DNA of 64,000 bases, taken from positions 9,667,611-9,731,610 of the forward strand of contig CM060851.1 in the NCBI GenBank assembly GCA_030737835.1. Direction: 5' to 3'. This DNA comes from Acorus gramineus. Taxonomy: Eukaryota; Streptophyta; Magnoliopsida; Acorales; Acoraceae. The position numbers and the translations under genes are program-made. Shown here piece after piece: positions 1 through 10,381 of this stretch. Numbering within the stretch: position 1 is the first letter of the stretch; each line of letters begins with the position of its first letter. The notes beneath the pieces were generated by a model, which was given only the letters and a program-made list of their open reading frames with translations, made no database searches and was not told the origin of the DNA.

Positions 1-1820
1 TTATATTATAGGCAAAGAATAAGTCATTTTTCTTTGATCCGTGTTTTTAATTATTCTTATTAGCATGTAATAATAAAGTTTTTGTTATTTGATTGATAAT
101 GAATAAGTTGTGGATAAAAAGCTAATAAGATTTGAATAATAATTTATAAAATGTGAAAATTTGATTTAACACGTGGGTCGTCTGATTTAATAGAAGTGAT
201 GATAAGTGATTTAACACGTGTGCCCTTTTATACCAGTAGAATAGATTGAGTGGAATAACACAATTTCATGGGGGACCTGGAATACCAATAATAACATACT
301 CTTATCTGACATAGTTATATCCTTTATTTTTTGCAAACAAAAACTTTTTTATTTTATTCTCCTTTATTCCTCTCTATTTCTTCTCTATTCCCCCATCCAA
401 ACAAATTGATCTTGAAGATGAACAGTACGTGGTCAAATTACCTGCTACGAGATGACTTTGCAACTCTCTACCTCCATTTGAAATATAATTCACCTCATCG
501 GAGCAAAAGCATAGGAAGGTACCTCCTCCCAGAGGTCAACAATTGCTTCTACTAAGGTTTTGTTTAGAAATAACTTTGAAAACGGTTTGGTTTTTTAAAG
601 GATTTTTCAAAAATAAAGTTTTAAAATTCTATATATGGCATGGAAATATATATATGTTAATATATTTTGACTTCAAACTTAAAGCCTCATACGATATTAA
701 ATAATTACGTATTAGAGCTTGGATATAATATGGACAACAGGCAGTGGTGGCTCCATAAATTTTTATAGATGGAGTCATTAAAAAAACAATTCTCAAATTT
801 TTTAAAAAATCTACTCTTATCATATATCTATATTTATCAAAACATAAATTTTTATTTTGAAAATATAACAACTTACATTATTAAAAAAATAAACTATCAA
901 AGAAATGAGATTAAAGATTTTCAATATATAAAATTTTACAATTGTCATCGACAAGATTTCATATTTTGAAATTGTTTCATGATAACTTCATTACCAATAG
1001 TATTGAATATGTCTATTAAATAAAATTTATCCATTGAACAAATGGCACAATATGTAAAATAAAATTTTTATAAACATAAATACATAAAAAGGGGCTTCTG
1101 ATACATAAACAGGTGAAGGAAAAAGGGGTGTAATGTTGATGAGTTTTGTTCATTATTCATACACTATTATGCAGTGATGAGAGAGATTCAAATTAACATA
1201 AAAAAACGGTGAAGGAAAAAAAAAATTAAAACAAAATCCATAATTAGATACATAGTTGGAAGAGGAGATCGACAACGTGACCAGCGCGATCAGCGCGTTC
1301 GTCCGACCATCGATGATTCGCGTGTCCACCGACTTTGATGGAAGATAAGGGGTCCTAGTAAGCCGATCCCATGATTTGTTTTTTTTTTTTAGTGCAGTCA
1401 CACCGTTTTTTTTTAACCCTCAATTCCAGTTTCATATGCGTCGATAGAAAATTAATGGAGCATATACTTACATTAACGAGGTATATACTTCGATATAAAT
1501 ATTTTAAATTTTTTATAAATGTATCCATGCAATTCATTGGAGTATATGCTTCATTTTTTATAAAAGTATGTATCTCATTAGATAAGCTATATAATTTTTT
1601 AAAAATAATATAAAATATATGTAGATTGGAATTGAGACTGAAAATGGAGCTCTATGTAACATTATGTTTTTTTTTTTTAAGTTGGGTAAGGTTTTGAGGT
1701 CCACAATTTTTTTGTATTTCAACGTGGGGGTTGGGTTTATAGTGGGCAATGATATGGTCTATAAACATTGGGCCAGCCTGCGCTTCTATTTACCGATTTT
1801 ATTTAAACATTATTCTTTTA
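1..1820. other. AT-rich intergenic DNA, no gene
   Basis: No coding sequence is supported; every open frame is short and composed of AT-rich codons. At about 731 there is a hAT-like terminal motif (CAGTGGTGGCTCC) resembling the end of the element at 25350, but no matching right end or target duplication was found. A diverged copy of a dispersed MITE family lies at about 1430-1660 (see separate entry). Confidence 0.6.
1430..1660. repeat. Diverged copy of a dispersed AT-rich MITE family ('CATTAGA' family)
   Basis: Contains the family's paired motifs: a TATACTT/ACGAGGTATATAC half, an ATTCATTGGAGTATATGC half and a TCTCATTAGATAA core. Related segments occur at about 2860-2962, 8040-8150, 17635-17830, 18262-18385, 19140-19270, 23700-23770, 24830-24960 and 57470-57690. 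Boundaries are approximate and no target duplication is clear, so the superfamily is not assigned. Confidence 0.45.
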
Positions 1821-2094
1821 GGTTTTTTATTTTTAAGTTTCCATGAACTATAGGATTTAGTAATCAATCTCTCACTTCTTCATATTTTGGTTTTACTCCC
1901 CAGATTTAAAAGATATGTTTCTTTTTAGTCCCTTCCAGAGATAAAAAAAAAATCAAATAATTTAAGGATAAGCCCCTTTCAGGGACTATAAAAGAACATA
2001 TCATTTAACTTTAGAGACTAAAACAAAAATATGAAAAAGTGAGGGATCGATCACTAAATCCCATAGTTTGTGGGGACTTAAAAGTAAAAAATCC
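1821..2094. mobile_element. Foldback MITE, Mutator-like, copy 1
   Basis: A 274-bp near-complete inverted repeat: the left half starts GGTTTTTTATTTTTAAG and the right half ends with its reverse complement (CTTAAAAGTAAAAAATCC). Inside, the palindromic arms include TAGTCCCTT/AGGGACTA and ATCAATCTCTCACTT/AAGTGAGGGATCGAT. Two other copies lie at 26806-27080 and 28770-29043. The flanks ATTCTTTTA and TTTCTTTTT match at only 7 of 9 positions, consistent with an eroded 9-bp target duplication. No coding capacity. Confidence 0.8.
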
Positions 2095-2574
2095 TTTTCT
2101 TTTTATGCTGTGGGTCAAGTGACCCGACCATCCGAAACGTAGTATGTCCCTGACAACAGGACAAGAGCAATAATTGTGGATATGAATTTGGTAGGTGGAT
2201 GTGGAATTGACATGATTCATATATTTTGATAAATAGATTAGGTACATTGGACTCTATTAATGGCGATTTATATATTAACTATATAAGGTTCATGTGTGTA
2301 AAATTTCTATGATGAACATATGTTTGTAATGAATCATATTTATGGTAATGGATATGCATGTTTGAATTCCAATGATGTACCTAAGTGGATTACATGAATC
2401 ACTGCATTTAAAAATGAAGAGTCCACACATTTACTTATTCTTGCCATCATCATTAAATATGGTTAAATATGGAATAAGAAATCATGCAAAATAAGTATGT
2501 TATTTCTAGTTAATTTGTGACTTTAAATTTGGAGAGGACTTTAGATTGCCTAGAGGATGTCCTATTAATCCACT

Positions 2575-2795
2575 CATCTAGAAGCGAGCTACGATGTCAT
2601 CATGACACATAGTAGTATATTATTTATCATTAATAAAATAAGAATATGAAAAAATAGAACTATTTTCAGCTGTTGATACTCTCATTTTTTATATATATAA
2701 AACATCAACCTAAAATCTTTTTGAATTATTTTTTAAAGTTTAAAAATCATTTACTTCAAGCAACTCACATTAAGTTTTCAAAAAAAAGAATGTTA
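2575..2795 (+). repeat. Unsplit copy of a local duplication
   Basis: The first part (CATCTAGAAGCGAGCTACGA onward) is repeated at 7434-7571. The second part (ACATCAACCTAAA followed by TTACTTCAAGCAA) is repeated at 13462-13565. Here the two parts are adjacent, so this copy shows the uninterrupted arrangement, and the other copy was split by about 5.9 kb of inserted DNA. Confidence 0.7.
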
Positions 2796-2962
2796 CGGTG
2801 AGTTCATTTTACAGTCTTAAATATAAATCATAAATGTTTTATTTTTTAAATCATACAATTTATTTAATGAGGTATATATTTTTATAAATGTGAAATATAT
2901 ACTCCAACAAATTGAATGATATCATTTATGGAAAATATAAAAAATTTCTAATGAGGCGTATA

Positions 2963-4914
2963 TGTAGTGCCCCCGGATCCACGACTCCGTTTCGAAGCGT
3001 GGAATCCTACTGCGTTAACTTAAATTCTTAAATCTTATAGTTCTATTTTCTTTTATCAAGAGAACATATACATCAAATCATGACTAAAATCCATCACAAG
3101 TTCTCAAACTACGGGATATACATCGGGTACAAATGAATCTAAATATTTTTACACTATCATACATATGGGTTCTCTACATGCCAAAAGAATGACCAACACC
3201 TTCTACACAAAGTCTAGCACTTCAGAAATCATGATCTCGATCGCAGGTACACGAGATTTGCCAATCTAAGTCTTTAATCTGAAAAGGGAGAAATAAGAAG
3301 GGGTGAGCTACAACATCCTCAGTGAACGGACCATCATTATCCAGTTGGTACAGCTATATTCAAAATATCATAATCATAGTATGCCACGCAGGAATGCAAT
3401 ATATCAAGAGAGTAAATATACAACAAGGCCACCAAGACATGCAATAATACATATATAACATCCTATCCAACATGATGCATGTAGCACCACGAACACGCAT
3501 GTCCGTTTTCGCAGCACCTAGGTCGCGTGGCCTTTCATAGGCATGACCATGTAGACATAGCCACAAAGACTTGGGTCATACGTTCTCGAACCTGGCTACG
3601 TAGATGTACGCCCACCTAGACATTGGCCACCAAGACTGATTCAGCTAGACAGAATGTATGCATTTGATAATCTACCATATTTTGAAAACCACAAAAGGGC
3701 AGAGCATGCACGATCTCAACATACAAATAAGCCTATCAATCGGATGGATACGGATAAGATGTGTCAATATCTATATCCTAACTTTGGGATTCGGATATGG
3801 ATATTATTTTTTGGATTCGGGTCCCTTCGGATACGGATTAGATACATATATTTTTCAGATAATTGACATGTTTGAATATTAACATTAATTTATCAAGTAA
3901 TATTTTAGAGAGATATCAATCTTGAAATTAAGATTTTAAGGCTTATTATCTCTTTCAAATATCATACATTGAAAATTTAATAGTATTATAATATATTATC
4001 ATTGTGATTAATCATACAAGATAACAATATGGGCAATATATAATACAAATATATATATTTTTATAATATATGTCGGATACGGATATTTTTCGGATCGGAT
4101 AGACTAATTTCCATATCCGCACTCCGGATATTCCAATGTCAGATATTTATGATTTTTTGGATACAGATTCGAATTAGATTTGGATTTTTTCAGATAATTG
4201 ACAGGCTGATACAAACCATATAATGATAATATATCAACAAAAGCATGCTCACATTTTTATATCGAAACTAGTAGTTATATTCCACAAAAATAAGAGAGTC
4301 CTAGCTGAATACATAATATATTCATTTGAAATCTACATATGAGACTCAAGTGCACTCACCTCTAGTCCACGCAATACAAACCGATGCACGTGCATGAACA
4401 CTACACACTTACACGTGGATAATCTAACATAACAATTATGCAATAATAAATTAGAAAATCATTCAATTATGACTCACACAACTGACAACCAACATTCACC
4501 AATACTAGGTTGAATAATCCCTAAGAGCTCATACCTAATCGACCCACAATCCGCAACTAAATTCAAAGGCCCAAATGAAACACCTAACCTCAAATAATAT
4601 CGAAGATCCATATACTCACAAATCCATTAATACATATTAAACATCCATTAATGGTCCATTTAAATCTCTAAAATCCATAATCTAACTCAGCAGTAACATC
4701 AAACTTGATCAGCAAGATTAATATTTGCATTCTAAAAAAAATGCCCTAAAATCTTTGAAAATTCATAATTTTCTACCCATATAACTCCGAATTGGACGAT
4801 TCATAACTCATTGAAAAGATCTTTTCATAACCTATTTCTATTTGTGAAATATGTTTTTTCTAGAAAAGATCCCTTCGTGGTCAAAAACATGATTTAACAT
4901 TCAAGTATATAATC
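2963..4914 (+). mobile_element. Truncated chromovirus-type LTR (TGTAGTGCCCCC family)
   Basis: Starts TGTAGTGCCCCCGGATCC and aligns collinearly with the complete solo LTR at 9359-12782 through its CACGACTCC, GATATACATCGGG and GGGGTGAGC...CTCAGTGAA motifs to a point equivalent to about 12030. There it stops abruptly against another LTR at 4915. It is interrupted by a non-autonomous element at about 3738-4202. Very long TGTAACGCCCC-type LTRs are typical of Ty3/gypsy chromoviruses; that lineage is inferred, since no coding domain is present. Confidence 0.65.
3738..4202. mobile_element. Non-autonomous element inserted in the LTR, copy 1
   Basis: An AT-rich segment with GGATACGGAT motifs at one end and GATAATTGACA at the other. 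Its reverse complement aligns with 26584-27238, including a shared CATATATTATAAAAATA core and TTATATATTG. It is absent from the related LTR at 9359-12782, so it is an insertion here. Ends are approximate and the superfamily is unknown. Confidence 0.6.
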
Positions 4915-5690
4915 TGTCACGCCCCGGGTGTCCCCGGGACGCGGCAAGTGTATATATGATATCAGCAGTCTAAACAGGAGGTCAATAACATACCCTAAAC
5001 AACATCAATATGACAACACAGACAACAATGAAGCTGACAGGATATATACACAAATAGCGGAAGCTAAAAGACTGAGTCTGTAATTCAAAAACATATTACA
5101 GACTCGATACATAATCAACTGTCCTGTGAGAGCCAATATATATAAAGACATCCAAATATAATACAACCGCGTGCCCAAGCACGGAATATAATACATACAA
5201 TAAAAAAGGGATGCTGATAGCCTCTGATACTCGCGGGACGTGGCGCTACTCCGCTACTGATGAAGTCCCTCGGGGAGCTCCTCCTTCAGATCCGACTCAG
5301 ACAACACTGGAGAATAATATATGCGAGGGGTGAGCCACACGCTCAGTGAATAGCACAACCCATGCATCACAATTTATATTAACCACAATTTTATTATTCA
5401 TGCCTCAAAGTGGCTGGAACTGCACAAGTCCAGTGGGTCGCTACATCGCCAACCCACTACACCCTCACCCTCACCCCTCAATAGGTGACATAGGATATTG
5501 GGACTTACTAAGCTGATAAATCATCCTTGGTCCACAACTACACAAACCAGTGGGTCGCTACATCGCCGACCCACCACACCCTCACCCTCACCCGAACCTC
5601 TCCCTTTCTTTTCCCTCCCAACTCCCAAGGTGAGCTCCTCATTTATCAGCTTAGTCAGTTTATACTCACTTATGTCGAAATAACTGTATA
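4915..5690 (+). mobile_element. 5' part of another LTR (TGTCACGCCCCGG type)
   Basis: Begins TGTCACGCCCCGGGTG exactly where the preceding LTR stops. It carries the same GAGGGGTGAGCCACACGCTC motif near 5326-5350 as the two TGTA-type LTRs but is otherwise strongly diverged. It contains an internal duplication of CCAGTGGGTCGCTACATCGC (about 5430 and 5547, period about 117 bp), and an inverted pair CTAAGCTGATAAAT / ATTTATCAGCTTAG flanks the second unit. No right LTR end is recognisable. Confidence 0.5.
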
Positions 5691-6289
5691 TCAAAAAATA
5701 AGTCATTTTCTGAATCCAAATAGAACTAAGGAATTACTATTTTCCTCTTACGTACGATCATTTCCTCTTACACAAGAAGTGTTCACCAAATTTTTTTGTT
5801 TATTTTTTTAATTTCAGGGCCACACAAATACTCAATGACATACCTGCAGATTAAAGTGAAATGCAAAGTTCCTTTCTTTCAGAGGTGAAGCTCTGAAAAA
5901 TAGATCTACCCAATCGAATAAAAAAAGAAAGAAAAAAAAAACAAACACACGAACCAAAATGAAAATCATCATCACATTACACAGAAATTACACACCGAAA
6001 TGTCTCATGGAAAAGTACAATTATTGCATTAAAAATAAAGGTTTCAACAGATACCTTTTTATTTTCTCAACAAAAGATCTTCATCTTTTCCTATTCTGTC
6101 ATTGTTCCCCTGTTCAACAACTCACTGACGTTATGAAAGGCGTTCAAGCATTTTAACCTCAAAATGTTTACTTCTGTTTTTTCCTTTCACATCCGTACTT
6201 TCTATCTTCAAATAAAAAGTATCAGAAGACAAATGCCCCACCATTGCTTGAACAGATTAATCTCTCAGAAAACTTTGTTGAGACATAAT
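5691..6289. other. AT-rich intergenic DNA
   Basis: No gene, RNA gene or repeat could be supported. Short polypurine runs at about 5920-5942 are the only notable composition. Confidence 0.5.
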
Positions 6290-6781
6290 TCATCTCTTAT
6301 TCAGTCGTCCACATGACATATTCCTCCACCACCTCCTCTTTCTCATCATCCAGGACATTCGGAAACATCCGACGTGTACGAGCGAACGATGAGCCCGGTT
6401 TATGTCGGCTCTCGTCCTCTTCGACCCCATGAAAACCAATCCATCTTGGACCGAACGGAAACTATTGGCGATTTCTTCGGCGGTCAACATCGGGAGAGAT
6501 GACGGCCGGGACGGATCGACTGTCGAGGAGGGGGGCTCTTGGCAGGGAGTTCAAAAGTCCTCGCCCACTCCGATTAAAGACAAGAGTCTAAAAGTACTCG
6601 TCAATGATAACATGTTAGAATATAAGAAAGAAATAATAATATCTTTTAAAATTATTTTTCTATTAAAGATGAACTAAAACAAGGCTCTTATTATAATAAT
6701 ACAGGATATTATTACATGTATAATCCATTAACAAACTAATATAATAACAAATTAATATTTAATCTATGTAACATATTTAAC
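6290..6781 (-). mobile_element. Copia-type LTR and leader remnant
   Basis: The junction TGATAACATGTTAGAATATA at about 6605-6622 resembles the LTR/primer-site junction of the copia remnant at 49463-49652 (CTGATACCATGTTAGAATAA). The adjacent AAAAGTCCTCGCCC stretch resembles AAAAGTCCTCCCCC at about 49369. Read on the minus strand, the LTR would be about 6613-6781 and the GC-richer block 6290-6560 would be leader or gag start. A 66-codon open frame there matches no family I recognise and is probably transposon-derived. Confidence 0.4.
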
Positions 6782-7433
6782 AAGATAGGTTTGATTAAGA
6801 AATAAATTAGATTTTTACTATTTCTTTTTTTTTCTTTTATTAAATCAATGGTTTTCATAGGTTTAGTGAATGAAATTTTAATTCTTTATTTACATGTCAT
6901 GTTTGGATTGGATTTTCACATTTTGAAATATTTTTTTGATCTTTTTAAATTTTTATTGACAATTTTTTTTTTCTTTCATTTAATTTGTTTGTGAAATAAG
7001 GTAGAATTTTACAATTTTATTTCATAAAAATCCAATGGTGAGTGCAGATAAAAACAAACTATTCTTAAACATTGTAAGGTTCAACTTTATTACGTATTCT
7101 TTTTTATATCTTTATGTCATCTTGACTAAATTTTGATTATGAACTTGATTTGTTATATATAAATTTTTGTTTATTATTTTATCGATTATGCATAAAGTTT
7201 TATTAGGATATTAGTTCAGCCCATTCTAAAATAAAGTACTTGATCCACTCTAGTGTATTTTCATAAAAATGTGAAACATATGCAACAATTATTGTCCAAT
7301 AGTTTTTTGTTTTTTCCCGTGAACTATAGTGCATCTCAACTAACATCTTTTCCAACTAATATCTAAAACCAAACCATTTACCGAAAAATAAATAAATAAA
7401 AATAAACAAACCAACCAGGTTACAGATCTTGAT
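6782..7433. other. AT-rich intergenic DNA
   Basis: No coding potential and no recognisable repeat ends were seen. Confidence 0.5.
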
Positions 7434-7571
7434 CATCTAGAATCGAGCCGTCGATGTCACCATGACATGCCGATGTATAATGTATTATTTATCAATTAAT
7501 TATTTATAAAATTAAAATATGAAAAAAAAAGGAACTATTTTCATATAATGATACTCTTGCATGAATTTTTT
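7434..7571 (+). repeat. Left part of the split duplication copy
   Basis: Matches the first part of 2575-2795 (CATCTAGAA, ATGTCACCATGACAT, GAACTATTTTCA, GATACTCT). The continuation of the match is found only at 13462-13565. Confidence 0.7.
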
Positions 7572-7803
7572 GGTCGGTTTGGAATTACGTTTTAAAATTA
7601 AGATTTTGAATAAAATAGTTTAAATAAACTTGATTTCTGAAAAGTGTATTTTTGTGCATTCTAAACAGAAATTTTTTTTATACTAAAAGCTGTAAGTAAT
7701 TTTTTAATTCAGTCTGCTTTTAAAAATGTGTTTGAAAATACTTTTTAATTTTCTGTTTAATTAAAAGCGAAATCGTCTTATTTAAGTGATATCAAACGGG
7801 CCC
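7572..7803. mobile_element. Small hAT/PIF-like MITE candidate
   Basis: A 232-bp AT-rich segment that starts GGTCGGTTTGGAATTACG and ends ATATCAAACGGGCCC, giving short imperfect inverted ends of the GGGCCGTTTGG type common in plant MITEs. No clear target duplication was found because other elements abut both sides. Confidence 0.4.
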
Positions 7804-8039
7804 TAAGGTGAATTGTCCAAATATGGACCAACTATCCTTCTTTTTTTACCCCGGCCTCAACTTTTGAAAATAAAAATTTACTCCTGCAGTGTTATCCCAT
7901 TTTTTTTCTTATCTCTCACTAATGCCACCTCGTGTTTTACTTTCTAACTACCCTGCCCTCCATTTTTTCTCCCTCTCCTTCAAATTAATTCATCTACCTC
8001 CAAACCCACCAAACATAAACTACATTTCCCTCCATTTCT

Positions 8040-8150
8040 TCTAAAACATATATCTCATTAGATGATGTTTTACTATCTTTAAAAAAATGAAAACATGTGT
8101 GGTCTGAGTTTTGGTTGATAAAAATAATAGAGTCTAACATCTTTTAAAAA
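8040..8150. repeat. 'CATTAGA' MITE family copy
   Basis: Contains ACATATATCTCATTAGATGA followed by AAACATGTGTGGTCTGAG, the same order of motifs as at 18262-18385, 24830-24960 and 57470-57690. Confidence 0.45.
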
Positions 8151-8371
8151 ATTAATATACTTTACTAAATAAGTATACACTTAAAAAAAATCAAATGTAA
8201 GTATGCTAACTGAGATGCAAATGGGTCTGCATGTAATATTTTCTAATGCTCTTTTGAAGAGTATTCATATTCATGTAAAATTTTATATTTCGCAAAATAC
8301 CCCTCAAAAGGGCATTGATGCAAAAGTTAAAACTTTTAGAGGGGTATATATGTAAAAAACCATTTCAATTA

Positions 8372-8797
8372 AGGAAAATCCATATAACCCCCTGAAAACA
8401 CATAGTAAATCCAAATAACCTTCTGAATAAAAGTTATGTTTACAGATGATGAATATTTCGTTAATATTATGTTTGGTTAATCCTGGTAGAAAACACAGTA
8501 TATTAAAAACAAAACCCTACAATGTGTTAAAAATGTGAAAAAGCTTCTATAAATAATAATTTTACCCCTCCAGATAAGGTTTTATAATATATTCAGATGG
8601 GATAAAATAGTCATTTTCATATGATTTTTATCATTTTTAACACATTGTAGTAGTTTTTTTGTATATTGTGTTTTCAATTAGGGTTATCAAACGAAATATT
8701 CGTAAAATATTCATCATTTATTAACGAAAATTTTATTAAGGGGATTATTTGGATTTACTAGGTGTTTTTAAGGGGTTATATGGATTTTAAGAAAAAT
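8372..8797. mobile_element. Foldback MITE ('ATCCATATAACCCC' family), copy 1
   Basis: Inverted-repeat element: the left end reads GAAAATCCATATAACCCCCT and the right end is its complement (AGGGGTTATATGGATTTT). Inner arms also pair (AACACATAGTAAATCC with GGATTTACTAGGTGTT, and ATGATGAATATTTCGTTAAT with its diverged complement). It shares the terminal sequence family with 20395-20862. It is non-coding, and a clean target duplication was not found. Confidence 0.6.
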
Positions 8798-8869
8798 CAG
8801 TGGGTTATATGAATTTTAGTCAGATTTTAGGGGGTTGTATGGATTTACTGTGCTGACCATGTTGCGGGC

Positions 8870-9045
8870 CTTGAGGGGGCCCGGGCCTAGGCATGGGTCG
8901 CGGGTTGACTTGGACCCGATCTGAATCCGATCCAATAAAACGCATAAATACTCGACCAGAAAGACCCGACAAACAATACGGGTCAGGTTTGGGTCCACCT
9001 CGACCGGATCCTATGGACCGGAGACCCGATTAACTCAACCTAAAT
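8870..9045. repeat. GACCCG-rich repeat, copy 1
   Basis: A GC-rich island with repeated GACCCGA/CGGGTC words after CCTAGGCATGGGTCG. A similar block in the same orientation occurs at 12955-13110, both beginning with CTAGGCATG. Such words are typical of plant hAT-like MITEs, but ends and target duplications were not resolved. Confidence 0.4.
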
Positions 9046-9466
9046 ACTATGTGATTTTTTATATTTATGATCCAACCCAACACCCATGATCCAACCCAAC
9101 ATTTAACTAAATACTGAATAATCATTTAAAATTTTAAGCATTTGAACTATTTTCACAACTTTTTGACTTTATGTAAAAGCAAAATAATCCAAACCGTATT
9201 TTAAATATTCCCTCATAAAATATTAAAAAGGAAAAATAGTGAAGAACTATTTATAATACACTTGACTCTATTTATTTAAACTCATCATGTAAAAATAGAA
9301 ATGAAAAAAATTCAACCCAAGAAAACGTTGTCTCCACCACCCCAATGCGCAGTGATCTTGTAACGCCCCCGAATCCACGACTCCATTTTGAAGCGTGAAA
9401 TCCGGTTACAATAACTTAATTCCTCAAAATCTCAAAGTTCTAATATTTTTTTTCAAAGAACATAAG

Positions 9467-10381
9467 TGTGGAGGTAAAAATCCTCACCACGACACGTGTC
9501 ATACCAGGGATGACGTGTCACGCTAGGACGGATGTGGGCCTACCGTGGGACCCGCAAATGTGAGTTCCAATCCTTAGTCATGATGACTCTCCTGAATCTG
9601 CTGACACAACTAGATCTAGGGTCTAGTCGGACAGTTAGACACCTCACAAAACGAGCAGTCTAAGGCACGACCAGACACGAGGTCTGGTCGATCGACCTTA
9701 CTCCTCAGGGACAAGAGTCTAAGGCACGACTAGACACGAGGTCTGGTCGGTCGATCTTACTCCTTGAAAACGAGCAGTCTAAGGCACGACCAGGCATGAG
9801 GTCTAATCGGTCGACCTTACTCCTTGAAAGCGAGCAGTCTAAGGCACGACCAGACATGAGGTCTGGTCGGTCGACCTTACTCCTCGCAGACATGCTGAAA
9901 CGTACGAGCGAGCATATCAAGAGACCCCGAGCAGAATGAAGAAACGGTCAGAAGACCACTAACGCCTGTAACTGCCAAGGTGGCATTTAAGGCCCATTAC
10001 CAGCAGAACGTGGGTAATCAAGGACCGACGTGGAGCGTAAATGCTGAGGGAGTTTCCCTAGAAAAAATCCCACTAAACAATTAGTGGCACGATAGTTACA
10101 AGGGCAATAAAGGAACTACATGTGACTTGATCCCCAAGGGGGGTACGTAGGCAGCCTATAAAGAGGTCGCGCACTCAGCACTCTAAAGGCATAGTCAAGC
10201 ATGGTCAGACAGTTATTCGCTGAGTCAAACACAGTCATTGAGAGCCATTTGTGAGTCATTGTGTGTTATTTCCCATACAGTCATTGAAAGAGTAGAGGTA
10301 GAGCTAAAAAGTTTATTTAGTTCGAGTTCATTTTCCTGAGAAATCTACAAATTTAACTGAAGGGGGAAAATATCCACCTCA
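9467..10381 (+). mobile_element. Nested solo LTR (915 bp)
   Basis: Starts TGTGGAGGTAAAAATCC and ends TATCCACCTCA, and is flanked by a perfect 5-bp duplication ATAAG (9462-9466 and 10382-10386). It interrupts the longer LTR: the host reads AAAGAACATAAG before it and GAAAACATC after it, and the related fragment at 2963-4914 lacks it. A TATAAAG box near 10158 fits an LTR promoter. It contains a 60-bp tandem array at 9652-9890. Gypsy origin is likely, but there is no coding sequence to prove it. Confidence 0.85.
9652..9890 (+). repeat. Four tandem 60-bp units with dyad symmetry
   Basis: Units start at about 9652, 9712, 9771 and 9831, each with CAGTCTAAGGCACGAC or a variant. Each contains a dyad of the form GACCAGAC-ACGAG-GTCTGGTC, so each unit could form a hairpin. 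The array lies in the U3 part of the 915-bp LTR, where repeated regulatory sequence is common. The regulatory role is inference. Confidence 0.8.

Noticed and set aside
6290-6677. Candidate small genes on both strands
   Set aside because: No recognisable domain, and the sequence next to them resembles a copia LTR/leader junction, so transposon origin is more likely.
9467-9920. 71-codon repetitive peptide (SKVDRPDLMSGRALDCS-type repeats)
   Set aside because: Produced by the 60-bp tandem array in an LTR; not a repeat protein gene.
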